Assembly (NCBI GenBank): GCA_008364785.1
Contig: VTTJ01000001.1
Location: 434,001 to 498,000 of the forward strand
Source: Bacillus sp. BGMRC 2118
Lineage (GTDB): Bacteria; Bacillota; Bacilli; Bacillales; SA4
DNA length: 64,000 bases
Direction: 5' to 3'
A model generated the notes under the pieces. That model searched no databases, had not been told where the DNA came from, and saw nothing but the letters and a program-made list of their open reading frames with translations. Position numbers and translations under genes: made by a program. Positions 17,324 to 26,182 of the stretch are shown one piece after another (the first letter of the stretch is position 1; every line of letters starts with the position of its first letter).

Positions 17324-18469
17324 TTATTCCTTTATTCTAGGTGGCCTTGGCCCCCAGAACTGATAATAATCGGTGCGAATAAAACCATTGAAAAGCTTGC
17401 GTTTTTTCGTTGCCGGTTTCCCATATAATTTCTCAAAATCAGGATGTGACGTTAACATATACACGGACCATGTAGGAAGTTTAGCAAAAGCCTTTCCCAT
17501 ATCTTTGTACATTTTCTCTACGGCTGATTTTTCACCAAGTCGTTCGCCATACGGTGGATTTCCAATAATCACACCATACTCATCTCTTGAAGTAATATCT
17601 GTGACTTGCATTTGTTTAAATGTAATGATGTCTCCTAATCCTGCTTCAAATGCATTATCCTTGGCCATGGAGACCATGCGGTGATCAATATCCGAGCCAA
17701 TGATATTTAGCGGCTGATCATACTTAGCGAGGTCCTCTGCTTCTTCACGTGCTTCATCCCAAAGCTTAGAATCAATCCACCCCCACTGTTCTGATACAAA
17801 ATCGCGATTAAATCCTGGAGCAATATTCTGACCAATCAATGCAGCTTCAATAGGTATGGTACCTGACCCACAAAAAGGATCTATAAATGGTTTATCCGGT
17901 GTCCAGTTAGTAAGTTTCACTAGTGTGGCTGCTAGCGTCTCCTTCAATGGAGCTTCACCCTGATCCGCACGGTATCCTCTTTTATGTAGCCCAACACCAC
18001 TTGTATCAAGAGTAAGCGTTACAACATCCTTTAACAGAGCAACCTCAATACGATACAATGGCCCGTTTTCCTCAAACCATGTTGTTTGTTTATATGTATT
18101 CTTCATGCTTTCGACGACTGCTCTCTTTACAATACTTTGACAGTCAGAAACACTAAATAGCTTCGATTTTACTGATTTACCAATCACCGGAAACTCCGCA
18201 TCTTTTGGTATATAGTCTGCCCAGTTTAATTTTTTAGTTTTTTCAAAGAGCTCATCAAAGGTAGTAGCCTTAAATTCACCAATTTTAATTTTGATGCGAT
18301 CTGCTGTTCGAAGCCATAAATTGGCCCTGCAGATTGCTTTTTCATCTGCCTCAAATGTTACTTTTCCGTTTTCAACGGTGCATTTTTCATAGCCAAGACT
18401 TCTCACTTCGTCTGCCACTAATGCTTCAATGCCCATTGCAGCTGTTGCTATTAATGTCACTTTACCCAT
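17324..18469 (-). CDS. ypsC: YpsC, 23S rRNA (guanine-N2) methyltransferase, RlmL-like
   Basis: A 381-residue class I methyltransferase. An N-terminal ferredoxin-like/THUMP region (about 1-155) precedes the Rossmann domain. The domain shows the SAM-binding segment DPFCGSGTIPIEAALIG, the acidic IIGSDID strand and the catalytic motif IGNPPYGERL. NPPY marks N-methylation of a base amino group, and this family modifies G2445 of 23S rRNA in E. coli RlmL. B. subtilis YpsC is 385 residues in the same place, next to rnpB. Substrate in this organism is inferred. Confidence 0.93.
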   Translation of the reverse strand: MGKVTLIATAAMGIEALVADEVRSLGYEKCTVENGKVTFEADEKAICRANLWLRTADRIKIKIGEFKATTFDELFEKTKKLNWADYIPKDAEFPVIGKSVKSKLFSVSDCQSIVKRAVVESMKNTYKQTTWFEENGPLYRIEVALLKDVVTLTLDTSGVGLHKRGYRADQGEAPLKETLAATLVKLTNWTPDKPFIDPFCGSGTIPIEAALIGQNIAPGFNRDFVSEQWGWIDSKLWDEAREEAEDLAKYDQPLNIIGSDIDHRMVSMAKDNAFEAGLGDIITFKQMQVTDITSRDEYGVIIGNPPYGERLGEKSAVEKMYKDMGKAFAKLPTWSVYMLTSHPDFEKLYGKPATKKRKLFNGFIRTDYYQFWGPRPPRIKE

Positions 18470-18538
18470 AAACTGCTCCTTTTACTTCGTTTCTTATCAT
18501 CATAGCGCATAAGAACTCTGTTTATACTCACACAATAT

Positions 18539-18562
18539 AAAAAGCTCTCCTACTGGAGAGCC
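18539..18562 (-). terminator. rnpB terminator
   Basis: Seven-bp stem GCTCTCC / GGAGAGC with a four-base loop, followed on the minus strand by TTTTTAT. It lies just beyond the 3' end of the RNase P RNA. Confidence 0.88.
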
Positions 18563-18582
18563 TACACATTTTCTAGTTAGAG

Positions 18583-18996
18583 TCAATCAATAGCGTTCTG
18601 TAAGCCATGTTTTGTTCCGTTGTACTACAAGCGACCGACTAAGTCTCGTACTCAGGTGGTAATCATCTATCTACAGATGAAAGATCTGTCGTTCCCATCG
18701 TTCCTTATTCCTTAGAGAACGCTCCCCTACCAATATTTGGGTTTCTCGCTCGTGGGGTTTACCTCGTTCCACTCCTACCATTTCTAGTAGGACTTCGTCA
18801 CTGTGGCACTTTCAAGGTATTCAAGCCATATCCATAGGACTTAGGCTCTTTCCCTGCCGTCAGCCAGTAATTGACTGCCCTAGCTTATGAATTCACTAGG
18901 CACGAACACTACAAGCATCTCAGCCTGTGCGAGCATGGACTTTCCTCTACATGTCATTTATACATGCAGCGATTACCCGAACGCTATTTGATAAGC
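18583..18996 (-). ncRNA. rnpB: RNase P RNA, Bacillus type (class B)
   Basis: About 410 nt of the minus strand match the Bacillus RNase P RNA, the ribozyme that trims tRNA 5' leaders. Hallmarks, read on the minus strand: GCGTTCGGGTAATCGC near the 5' end, then GAGGAAAGTCCATGCTC, GGCTGACGGCAGG and AGTGCCACAGTGACG. They continue with GGTAAACCCCACGAGCG and GATGATTACCACCTGAGTAC, ending with AAAACATGGCTTACAGAACGC. The ends pair as helix P1 (AATAGCGTTC with GAACGCTATT), which fixes the boundaries to within a few bases. Its position between ypsC and gpsB is as in B. subtilis. Confidence 0.97.
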
Positions 18997-19003
18997 AAGA
19001 TTT

Positions 19004-19032
19004 AGTATAATACATACAGTAATCAATCGCAA
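19004..19032 (-). promoter_or_regulatory. sigma-A promoter of rnpB
   Basis: On the minus strand a TTGCGA -35 box (19027-19032) and a TATACT -10 box (19004-19009) are exactly 17 bp apart and sit a few bases upstream of the RNA 5' end. Confidence 0.75.
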
Positions 19033-19062
19033 TATCAAATGTTGGTAAAACTACCATTTGTA

Positions 19063-19356
19063 TTAATCAAATAACTTACTTCCAAATACATGTTTTTCTA
19101 AATTTGATAATCGTTTCAAAATATCGAAATTTGTATTGCCTGTTGGCTGTGGCGCAGGACGTTTCGTTGTATCGTCAGCTTGCCTTTTCAAGCGTGCATT
19201 TTCTTGCTGTAATTCCTCAATTGTTTGTGTGAATAGTTCATAATCTTTAATAATTAAATCTAAAAACTTATCAACTTCTTCTTGGTTATATCCTCGAAGA
19301 GCTGTTTTAAATTCTTTTTCTAGAATATCTTTTGCTTTTAATTTAGATACCATCAT
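19063..19356 (-). CDS. gpsB: GpsB, cell division protein
   Basis: A 97-residue DivIVA-like adaptor. The N-terminal lipid/PBP-binding domain shows [32 protein letters not shown], and a coiled coil follows (to about residue 60). After a Pro/Thr-rich linker comes the conserved trimerising C-terminal helix ([17 protein letters not shown]). GpsB shuttles penicillin-binding protein 1 between division septum and lateral wall; the PBP1 gene ponA is also in this window. Ribosome binding site GAGGTGAAAGA supports the start. Length and synteny match B. subtilis. Confidence 0.96.
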   Translation of the reverse strand: MMVSKLKAKDILEKEFKTALRGYNQEEVDKFLDLIIKDYELFTQTIEELQQENARLKRQADDTTKRPAPQPTGNTNFDILKRLSNLEKHVFGSKLFD

Positions 19357-19585
19357 TCTTTCACCTCAATGACCTTTACCATTCATCTTATTATTTTTTC
19401 AAAAAAAGTGACAATTGTCAATTTTATCTTACTTTTAAGTAAATTTTATGTAACTTGTTATAAAGGAATTCCTCTTACCTTTTGTATTAAGGTTCACCAA
19501 TCTGATTTATATCTGAAAAGATCATACTATCCATTATAATACGTAGGTCATTAATTTTGTAGCAAAATATAAATAATGTAAAGGT

Positions 19586-20149
19586 TTATTCCCACGATAT
19601 ATTGTTAAACTGCTCTTCATTTACAATATCTTCTATATCATATGAATTGATATAAATAATATCGTATTGAAGATGCTGTTGTTTCTTTTGTGCCTCTTGA
19701 ACCATAAATAATGGACTTCCCTCTTTTTCATGATCGTAAAATACTAGAAGGGCATCACTTTTTTGAACAATATATTGATTTTTGAGTTTTAATTGACCAG
19801 GATTTTCATAGGGCCTCTTTGTAATGCTATCGACAAAATCTGCTTGTGACAGTATAAACTCATATAACTCCTTATTTGTATCACTCCACTTTGATTGTTG
19901 GTCTAAGTAGGGTGTTAAGACAGCTAATTGAATATCAGGATATTCTAACTGAAGTTCAAATACTTCTTCAGCTGCCCAAAGTTCTGTACCCATTTGACCT
20001 GATATAATTACCCATTCCAGTCCTTCTTCAATCAATGGAACCAAACGTTTTCGTAGTGCCTTTTTTATATAAGATACACCTAAATGGTCCTGTTGAAAGA
20101 TACCTAACTCAAATGATTTATATCCTGTAATTGCAAGTACTTTCACCAT
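19586..20149 (-). CDS. ypsA: YpsA, DUF1273/SLOG-fold protein
   Basis: About 187 residues beginning [18 protein letters not shown], the start of the YpsA family. These proteins have a SLOG/DprA-like Rossmann fold and in Bacillus and Staphylococcus influence cell division and oxidative stress survival; the ligand is unknown. Family signatures seen are [13 protein letters not shown] and [15 protein letters not shown]. The start at 20149 is chosen because GCGAGGGGCACAG precedes it; the longer frame would run into a repeat element at 20181. It follows gpsB in conserved order. Confidence 0.92.
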   Translation of the reverse strand: MVKVLAITGYKSFELGIFQQDHLGVSYIKKALRKRLVPLIEEGLEWVIISGQMGTELWAAEEVFELQLEYPDIQLAVLTPYLDQQSKWSDTNKELYEFILSQADFVDSITKRPYENPGQLKLKNQYIVQKSDALLVFYDHEKEGSPLFMVQEAQKKQQHLQYDIIYINSYDIEDIVNEEQFNNISWE

Positions 20150-20180
20150 TCTGTGCCCCTCGCTAATCTTTGTATTATTT

Positions 20181-20223
20181 AGGCTGTTTTCGTACAAATT
20201 GTTGCATTCTCGTAAAAATCCCA
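20181..20223 (+). repeat. interspersed repeat copy (GGCTGTTTTCGTA type)
   Basis: Reads AGGCTGTTTTCGTACAAATT, then GTTGCATTCTCGTAAAAATC. It matches the copy at 28893-28931 closely, and it lies directly upstream of ypsA, between its start and promoter space. Confidence 0.6.
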
Positions 20224-20363
20224 AAAGACGGGATAACTATAGTATGTAGTTACTACTATACATAAAGAGAGTTGCTCTTTTCTATTTTAAACTCAATTTG
20301 CTTATAAACTTGTTGTACACCCAGAATAAATGTATAGAATAGAGCTATTATGTAATATAAAAA

Positions 20364-20398
20364 ACTCCAAGAACTGACGAAATGCCAGCTCTTGGAGT
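20364..20398 (-). terminator. intrinsic terminator of cotD
   Basis: A 13-bp stem with one G-U pair (ACTCCAAGAACTG / CAGCTCTTGGAGT), nine-base loop, then TTTTTTATA on the minus strand, just after the cotD stop. Confidence 0.88.
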
Positions 20399-20406
20399 GG
20401 AAATAA

Positions 20407-20706
20407 TTATCTTCTTCCAAACATGTTACCAGGCATTGGTCCCATACCAGGGTTAGGCATTACACCTGGACCTGGAACAGCTCCTAAACCAGGCATTGGA
20501 CCTGGACAATTAAGGTGCTGGTTCGAAACCTCATTTACTACTGATTCTGTATGCGGGAAATAGTGATTATGCTGATACATGTGATGATTTACATGTGTTG
20601 TATGACTCGGATGAATGTGTGGAACAATTGTTGTTTGGAAATGATGTTTGACACAATACTTCGTTGGGTGGACGATTGGTGCCATGATATTCGGTCTACC
20701 GTTCAT
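20407..20706 (-). CDS. cotD: CotD-like inner spore coat protein
   Basis: A 99-residue protein rich in His, Pro, Gly and Met. The N-terminus MNGRPNIMAPIVHPTKYCV and the His-rich core (HHFQTT..PHIHPSHTTHVNHHMYQHNHYFPHTES) are typical of CotD, an inner coat protein made in the mother cell under late sporulation control. The C-terminus is a PGPMPGLG / PGMGPMPG Pro-Gly tail. The start at 20706 follows AAAGGAGAAATTAGC. Its place between ypsA and yprB is as in B. subtilis. Confidence 0.93.
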   Translation of the reverse strand: MNGRPNIMAPIVHPTKYCVKHHFQTTIVPHIHPSHTTHVNHHMYQHNHYFPHTESVVNEVSNQHLNCPGPMPGLGAVPGPGVMPNPGMGPMPGNMFGRR

Positions 20707-20822
20707 GCTAATTTCTCCTTTCATCTCTTTAGTTTTACAATAATAGCCTATGAGAGAAGGAGTATACATGTACTAATGAAAACACCTATTTTACCCTATA
20801 TGATGATAATCTCCACATCCGC

Positions 20823-20921
20823 CTAGTTAAATAAAAGATGAAGTGGCTCTTTGAACTCTGAAAATATGAAAACTGTTAAACAGATCATAAAGAAAAAAAG
20901 AAATACAAGTGCTTTTCTCAC
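20823..20921 (-). CDS. very small membrane protein (32 aa)
   Basis: A 32-codon ORF starting with GTG: RKALVFLFFFMICLTVFIF makes a single hydrophobic helix, followed by SEFKEPLHLLFN. It has a near-ideal ribosome binding site, TAGGAGAGATTAATC. It lies in the 420-bp space between yprB and cotD, on the same strand. The positive N-terminus suggests N-in orientation with a short exposed C-terminal tail, consistent with a small regulatory or sporulation membrane peptide. No homologue is recalled. The rest of the space (20922-21126) shows no gene. Confidence 0.55.
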   Translation of the reverse strand: MRKALVFLFFFMICLTVFIFSEFKEPLHLLFN

Positions 20922-21126
20922 GATTAATCTCTCCTAAATTTTGCAAATGCTTTACTATTCCCGGACGATGTAATTAAAGACGAAATATACTTCAACAATC
21001 GTTCATTTTACATCGATATTTGTCATAAAACAACATGCAATTTCTAGAAGTTACATCCTTCTTATAATTTCGACAGTTCACTTTGGCGATTTATAGGGAT
21101 TTATGCGCTTCCCTAGGAAATAATTT

Positions 21127-22386
21127 TCAAATATTTCTCACTTTTTTCAACAAGCGATTTAATCTTTTCTCAAGCTCAAATTCCCATTTTTCCTCACGTA
21201 AAATCGAAATTTCTACTTCCCACATTTCTTTTGCCATTTTCGTATAGTGAATAGCACTTTGTATGTCCTTTTCTTTATGCTCATAATATTTTGCTAATTC
21301 TAATACTGCCTCAAACCTAATCTTAAATGGTACATCATTACTTATCAGTTCATGCCACAGCTCTACTGATTTTTTTATGTTATGTTCCTTTTTATATAAT
21401 CCTGCCAAGTTTAATCTTATTACCCAATCATCCTTTGAATCTGTTCTTCGCAATAAGTTTTCATAATTTTCCTTCGCGGCCGGAATATTTCCTAACGAGT
21501 CTAACCATCTCGCAACTTCATAACTCTCATTAGTTGTATTCATGTCATCCATATCCAGAACTTTATTAGAAATATGAACATAAAGTGAAATAAGTGTAAG
21601 TATATCTGTTTCATTATGCTTCATAATCTCAAATACACCTTCTGGATTTTGATCCTCCAAGTAATGAAAGTAAATCATCGGTGCCATGAAACCAGGCGTG
21701 TCACTCGTTCGATGGATGTTTAAAATGTCTTTCTCCACTACACTTAACTTAAGTGATTCATACTCTTTCTTCCACAACCTTCTACTCGCATGTAGCAAAT
21801 CAAAATGGCCAAATTGTGGTAGCTTCGGTACGTGATTTCGAACTAAAGTATGTCGAGTTTTCACTTGTGGCCAATCGAATGCTTTACCGTTATACGTTAC
21901 AAGAGTATTATAATCAACATCCGAGAGAAAATAATGATATAACGCCACTTCCGATGCAGGTCCAGGTAAAAACAACTGTTTTACAACTACTCGGTCCTCA
22001 AACACCCTAGCATAACCCAATAGGAAGATCGTGTTACCTGTACCACCTCCAAGTCCTGTTGTCTCTGTATCGAAGAAAAACAGATCAGAACCACATAAGC
22101 CGGCAAGTGACAAAGGGTGTTCTAGATGCGATCTATTCCATTTCTTAACCGTGTCGTTTAAAGCGCCAAATTCATAAAGACCGTGCATTGTGCTTAGTGG
22201 ATATTCTTTTTCTCGTATGAAAATATATTCACCTTCATAAAAGTAAGGTTTCGCATCAAAGGCATTCCATTGCTCCAAAAAAGGAATACTAGAAGTATGG
22301 ATGCTCTTCTCGATTATTGCTTCAGACTTCACATCTTCTGAAACTAAATGCTTTTTCATTCGATTCAATTTAGATTTTAATGACAT
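21127..22386 (-). CDS. yprB: MrfB/YprB, RNase H-like exonuclease
   Basis: A 419-residue protein with a DnaQ/RNase H-like exonuclease domain: FFDTETTGLGGGTGN (about 105-119) supplies the first acidic pair, VTYNGKAFDWPQ the second, and a HNETDILTL segment the last Asp. The C-terminal part (about 290-400) is helical and TPR-like (NIPAAKENYENLLRR, KKSVELWHELI). MrfB works with the MrfA helicase in B. subtilis in a mitomycin C repair path separate from UvrABC. Here the gene is 17 bases downstream of yprA on the same strand, so they are an operon. Confidence 0.93.
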   Translation of the reverse strand: MSLKSKLNRMKKHLVSEDVKSEAIIEKSIHTSSIPFLEQWNAFDAKPYFYEGEYIFIREKEYPLSTMHGLYEFGALNDTVKKWNRSHLEHPLSLAGLCGSDLFFFDTETTGLGGGTGNTIFLLGYARVFEDRVVVKQLFLPGPASEVALYHYFLSDVDYNTLVTYNGKAFDWPQVKTRHTLVRNHVPKLPQFGHFDLLHASRRLWKKEYESLKLSVVEKDILNIHRTSDTPGFMAPMIYFHYLEDQNPEGVFEIMKHNETDILTLISLYVHISNKVLDMDDMNTTNESYEVARWLDSLGNIPAAKENYENLLRRTDSKDDWVIRLNLAGLYKKEHNIKKSVELWHELISNDVPFKIRFEAVLELAKYYEHKEKDIQSAIHYTKMAKEMWEVEISILREEKWEFELEKRLNRLLKKVRNI

Positions 22387-22403
22387 GCTACTCCCTCTTT
22401 ATT

Positions 22404-24668
22404 TCAACTTATTAATGATTTTAATAATGATAATGCTGTTTTCTTTGTATTCGATTCATAGAGATCTAAGCCTACACATGATGGACAGCCTGAATTACAT
22501 GGACATGATGTAATCGTAGACTCTGCTTCTTTCAGTATTAGCTCCATTTTCTCATAAAGTTTTTCACTTAACCCAATTCCTCCTGGGTAACGATCATACA
22601 TATAAACAGTTGGCTCTCCAGAGTGTGTCGCTTTAACTTGAGGAACGATGTGAACATCCGCTGGATCACACATCACTAACAATGGAACAATATGTTTCAT
22701 TGCATGTGCAATACCGACCAATCTTTGCTCAAGCTTTTTTTCGGTCATCTCCTCATTACAGTTGAATGATATCCATGCAGCGTTTGTATGAAGTTCTTCT
22801 TCCGGCAGGTGAATGGGCCCTGAACCAATATTTTCATGTGTCTCAAATTTAATCTTCTTAAAGATTGTTGCCATCGCTGTAACCATGACATCCCCATACC
22901 CCACATTTAACTTACTTAATTGTTGTTGCTTATCCATTTCCAGTACCTTTAACTGTACTGCTAAGTTTGCATCTGTAAAATAATCAACCTCTACTTCTCT
23001 AACAAATGCTTTTTTCTCTTCCCAGTCTAACTTCTCCACTTGGTATTGTGTTCCTTGGTGAAGATAAATTGCTTCGTCATGTAACAATGTCATAGCACTA
23101 AAGCGATCCATCTCACCTATAACTTGTGCTGAACCAGTTACAGACATGTCTATTATCACAACATTTTCTTGAGAGGCCGAACGAAGGCTGATATTGTGAG
23201 CTGGAAAGCTGTCATTCATCCAAAACCATTTGTTGGCCGAATGGTGAAGAACTCTCTCTTCAGTTAAGAATTCTAAAATATCCTCAACTTCCACATCACC
23301 AAACATATCGCCTTTTTGAAAAGGTAATTCATAAGCTGCACATTTAATATGATCTAATAATATAATTAAATTATTAGGGTTTATTCGAGCAGTCTCAGGA
23401 TTTTGCTCAAAAAAATATTCAGGATGCTGAATAATATATTGGTCTAATGGATTTGAACTGCCTACCATAATAATTAGTGCTTCTCCCTGCCTTCTACCTG
23501 CTCGTCCTGCTTGTTGCCATGCGCTGGCAATTGTTCCAGGATAACCTGTCATAATACACACTTGTAATTGACCAATGTCAACACCTAGCTCAAGTGCATT
23601 CGTACTTACTACTCCATAGATTTCACCATTTCGTAGTCCTCGTTCAATTTCTCTGCGTTGTTTAGGCAGGTAGCCTCCACGATATCCTTGGATAGATTTA
23701 GGACCTAATTCTCGGTTAACAAGCTCATGTAAGTATGTTAAAATAATTTCCACTCGCACTCGGCTTCGAGCGAAGACAATTGTTTGTATTTTGTTTTTTA
23801 GAAATTCTCCTGCCAAGTCTCTTACTTCTAACGTGGCACTTTTTCGAATGTTTAGAGGTTTATTTACGACAGGAGGATTATAAAACGCAAAATGTTTTCG
23901 TCCTGAAGGTGCACCATTATTGGATATTAAAGACATCTTGCTACCTGTTAGGTTCTCAGCCAATTCCTTTGGATTGGCTATAGTAGCTGACGTACATATA
24001 AATTGTGGATTGCTGCCATAATATTTACATATTCTCTTTAACCTGCGTAAGACATTTGCTACATGACTTCCAAAAACACCTCGATATATATGAAGCTCGT
24101 CAATGACAATATACTTTAAATTTTCAAATAGTGATACCCACTTTGTATGGTGTGGCAGTATTGCTGAATGTAGCATATCAGGATTCGTGATTACAATATG
24201 ACCAGCCTTTCTCACTTTTTGCCTAATCGCCGGAGCTGTATCACCGTCATATGTATAACTATTAATAGAGACGCCTATTTCATCAATCAATTCATTGAGC
24301 TCACTCTTTTGATCTTGTGCCAGTGCCTTTGTCGGAAAAAGATATAGTGCACGAGTGTCAGGATCATTTATTATGGATTGAAGGACAGGAAGATTGTAAC
24401 ACAGTGTCTTTCCTGACGCAGTTGGTGTCACCGCTACAAAGTTTGAGCCTGCTTGAATTGTTTCGTATGCTTCAACTTGATGTGTATATAGTTCTTTAAT
24501 TCCCCTTTGTTTTAGTGCCTCATGTAGCCTTTCGTCGACAGAATAAGGAATGGGTAAGGTTTGAGCAGCTCTAGCCTCAATCGTTTGCCAGTGAACAATT
24601 TGCTTATTTCCTTTTAAATCTTGAATGATCTTTTGCAATGATTGCTTTTCAAATGGCATCATTTCCAC
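22404..24668 (-). CDS. yprA: MrfA/YprA, DEAD/DEAH-type DNA helicase
   Basis: A 754-residue SF2 helicase. Walker A is TPTASGKT, the DExH box is IDELHIYRG, motif III is CTSATIANP and motif VI is QAGRAGRRQG. The C-terminal DUF1998 domain ends with the zinc-binding cysteines in CPCNSGCPSCVG. MrfA is a 3'-5' helicase that acts with the exonuclease MrfB to remove mitomycin C adducts. A strong LexA-box-like sequence lies 31 bases upstream of the start codon. Length equals the B. subtilis protein within a few residues. The gene leads the yprAB operon. Confidence 0.95.
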   Translation of the reverse strand: MEMMPFEKQSLQKIIQDLKGNKQIVHWQTIEARAAQTLPIPYSVDERLHEALKQRGIKELYTHQVEAYETIQAGSNFVAVTPTASGKTLCYNLPVLQSIINDPDTRALYLFPTKALAQDQKSELNELIDEIGVSINSYTYDGDTAPAIRQKVRKAGHIVITNPDMLHSAILPHHTKWVSLFENLKYIVIDELHIYRGVFGSHVANVLRRLKRICKYYGSNPQFICTSATIANPKELAENLTGSKMSLISNNGAPSGRKHFAFYNPPVVNKPLNIRKSATLEVRDLAGEFLKNKIQTIVFARSRVRVEIILTYLHELVNRELGPKSIQGYRGGYLPKQRREIERGLRNGEIYGVVSTNALELGVDIGQLQVCIMTGYPGTIASAWQQAGRAGRRQGEALIIMVGSSNPLDQYIIQHPEYFFEQNPETARINPNNLIILLDHIKCAAYELPFQKGDMFGDVEVEDILEFLTEERVLHHSANKWFWMNDSFPAHNISLRSASQENVVIIDMSVTGSAQVIGEMDRFSAMTLLHDEAIYLHQGTQYQVEKLDWEEKKAFVREVEVDYFTDANLAVQLKVLEMDKQQQLSKLNVGYGDVMVTAMATIFKKIKFETHENIGSGPIHLPEEELHTNAAWISFNCNEEMTEKKLEQRLVGIAHAMKHIVPLLVMCDPADVHIVPQVKATHSGEPTVYMYDRYPGGIGLSEKLYEKMELILKEAESTITSCPCNSGCPSCVGLDLYESNTKKTALSLLKSLIS

Positions 24669-24698
24669 CCTCTCTTCTTTTTCATTCTTCTATTTTAA

Positions 24699-24712
24699 CG
24701 AATGAATGTTCG
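24699..24712. promoter_or_regulatory. putative LexA (SOS) box upstream of mrfA
   Basis: CGAATGAATGTTCG matches the Bacillus LexA consensus CGAACRNRYGTTCG at 13 of 14 positions (T instead of C at position 5). It lies 31 bases upstream of the yprA start codon. No other comparable match was seen in the window. Confidence 0.55.
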
Positions 24713-24909
24713 TTTAGTAAACAGTAAATCACACTTAACTAACATGAATTCTTTACCATTTTTCATTTCAGTTATAGTTGAAGCAAGTCAATAGCTCCCT
24801 ATGAAATGTACAACATTGCCAGCATTACGACAGAAAGTTAAGTAAATAGTAAGTATGGAAGGTTGTTTTTATTACATCTTTCAAATTTCTCATAGGGGAA
24901 GTGATTCAA

Positions 24910-25209
24910 ATGATGAACAGAATCCTCACTCTTTTTGACAGAAGAACAGTGAATATGATCTTAAGCTTATTTGGCAAAAAGAGAAGCAACAAAGGTTTAA
25001 TGATGTGGGCTTCTTTACTCGGATTAGTCATTTCTGTTGCGGCATGGGGTTCAAAAAAGAATGGAAATGAATCAATACAGCAGGATCCACTTCACAATAT
25101 AATGGAAAATTTTCAAAACCAACCGAATTCTACCTTACTAAAGGCTCTTACAGCTACGGAATTTTCCAAAGAGTTATCCCCCGATAACAATCCGTTATCA
25201 GACGAATGA
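24910..25209 (+). CDS. hypothetical membrane-associated protein (99 aa)
   Basis: About 99 residues beginning MMNRILTLFDRRTVNMILSLFGKK. One hydrophobic segment (LMMWASLLGLVISVAAWGS, about residues 29-47) follows a basic stretch, and a polar acidic tail completes it. So it is probably single-pass, or a small exported protein without a clean cleavage site. The ATG at 24910 has GGGGAAG eight bases upstream, which favours it over the GTG at 24901. It is transcribed away from yprA. No family is recognised. Confidence 0.7.
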   Translation: MMNRILTLFDRRTVNMILSLFGKKRSNKGLMMWASLLGLVISVAAWGSKKNGNESIQQDPLHNIMENFQNQPNSTLLKALTATEFSKELSPDNNPLSDE

Positions 25210-25217
25210 TTTAGTAA

Positions 25218-25247
25218 CAAAATGTCCGTTCTTTGACGGACATTTTG
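25218..25247 (+). terminator. hairpin after the 24910-25209 gene
   Basis: A 12-bp arm pair CAAAATGTCCGT / ACGGACATTTTG with a short loop. The T run after it is short, so termination is likely but not certain. Confidence 0.65.
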
Positions 25248-25374
25248 CCTATTCATTTCAATAACTTTCCAGTTCCCTCCTCTAAAAGTTTTTCCTTCCT
25301 TTAAAAGGGAAATTCGTACTGAAAGGAGAATAAATATCTATAGTGCAGGATTGATAAATTTAGGAGTGGGTCAA

Positions 25375-26030
25375 ATGGATCGAATCGGTACTTCTCTATA
25401 TAGGGCATGTGAGTGGATTATGAAGTTTGCTTACCTTAACATTTTATGGGTCGTATTTTCATTGGTAGGATTACTCGTACTTGGTTTGTTTCCTTCCACA
25501 ACTGCCATGTTGGCAGTTTGTCGTAAGTGGATCATGAAACAACCTGATATTCCTATCTTTAAAACCTTTTGGGAAACATATAAAAAAGATTGGATTATAA
25601 GTAATATTATCGGTGCTGTTTTAATAGTTTCCAGTTACTTTATTTACATAGAAGCGTCCATCGTTATAGAAAGTTCATCAACTGTACTTCAATATAGTAA
25701 ATACCCATTATTTTACTAGTATTGCTCTTTGTATTTCTCTTATTATATATTTTCCCAACATATGTTCACTATAGTATAAGACTTTCACAGGTTTTTAAGA
25801 ATTCTTTATTCATAATGCTTGTAAATCCACTTAATAACTTGATGATAGTGGCTTGTTTAGTTCTTCTCTACTATATATTTTCCATGGTCCCATCACTAGT
25901 TTTCTTTTTTGGTGGAAGCATTCCCGCATTTATCATTATGTGGTCATGTTATCAAAGCTTTTTGGCTGTTCAAAAGAAGAAAGAGAGCCTCGCACAAGAT
26001 GAATCAATACAAATTAACAAATTCAATTAA
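25375..26030 (+). pseudogene. YesL-like DUF624 membrane protein gene with a frameshift
   Basis: The first part (MDRIGTSLYRACEWIMKFAYLNILWVVFSLVGLLVLGLFPSTTAMLAVCRKW) is the N-terminus of the YesL/DUF624 family of about 210 residues. That frame stops at 25719. The second half of the family continues in another frame (IPIILLVLLFVFLLLYIFPTYVHY...) from about 25701 to 26030. The break lies around 25698-25705, near GTAAATACCC; one inserted or missing base would restore a protein of about 218 residues. DUF624 proteins accompany sugar-polymer transporters in bacilli, but role is unclear. The start at 25375 follows AGGAGTGGGTCAA. It could be a real mutation or an assembly error. Confidence 0.75.
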
Positions 26031-26038
26031 AACAAGTA

Positions 26039-26080
26039 AAAACCCGAACCATTAGGAACCACCTAATAATTCGGGTTTAT
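26039..26080. terminator. hairpin with ACCCGAA arms
   Basis: Stem AAACCCGAA / TTCGGGTTT with an inner ATTAGG / CCTAAT stem. It follows the frameshifted gene, and its arms are shared with the hairpin at 55641-55698. Confidence 0.75.
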
Positions 26081-26182
26081 CATTGTCTGAAATAGATATG
26101 TCACAGCCACTTTTTTATCGCCTAATTCACATAGATTGCTACATTTCATATAAAAAGAGGTATACGTTTGTCTCTAGAATTT

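Noticed and set aside
25722..26030. Second half of the DUF624 gene as an independent TTG-started gene
   Set aside because: Its sequence is the direct continuation of the family from the first half, so the simpler reading is one frameshifted gene.
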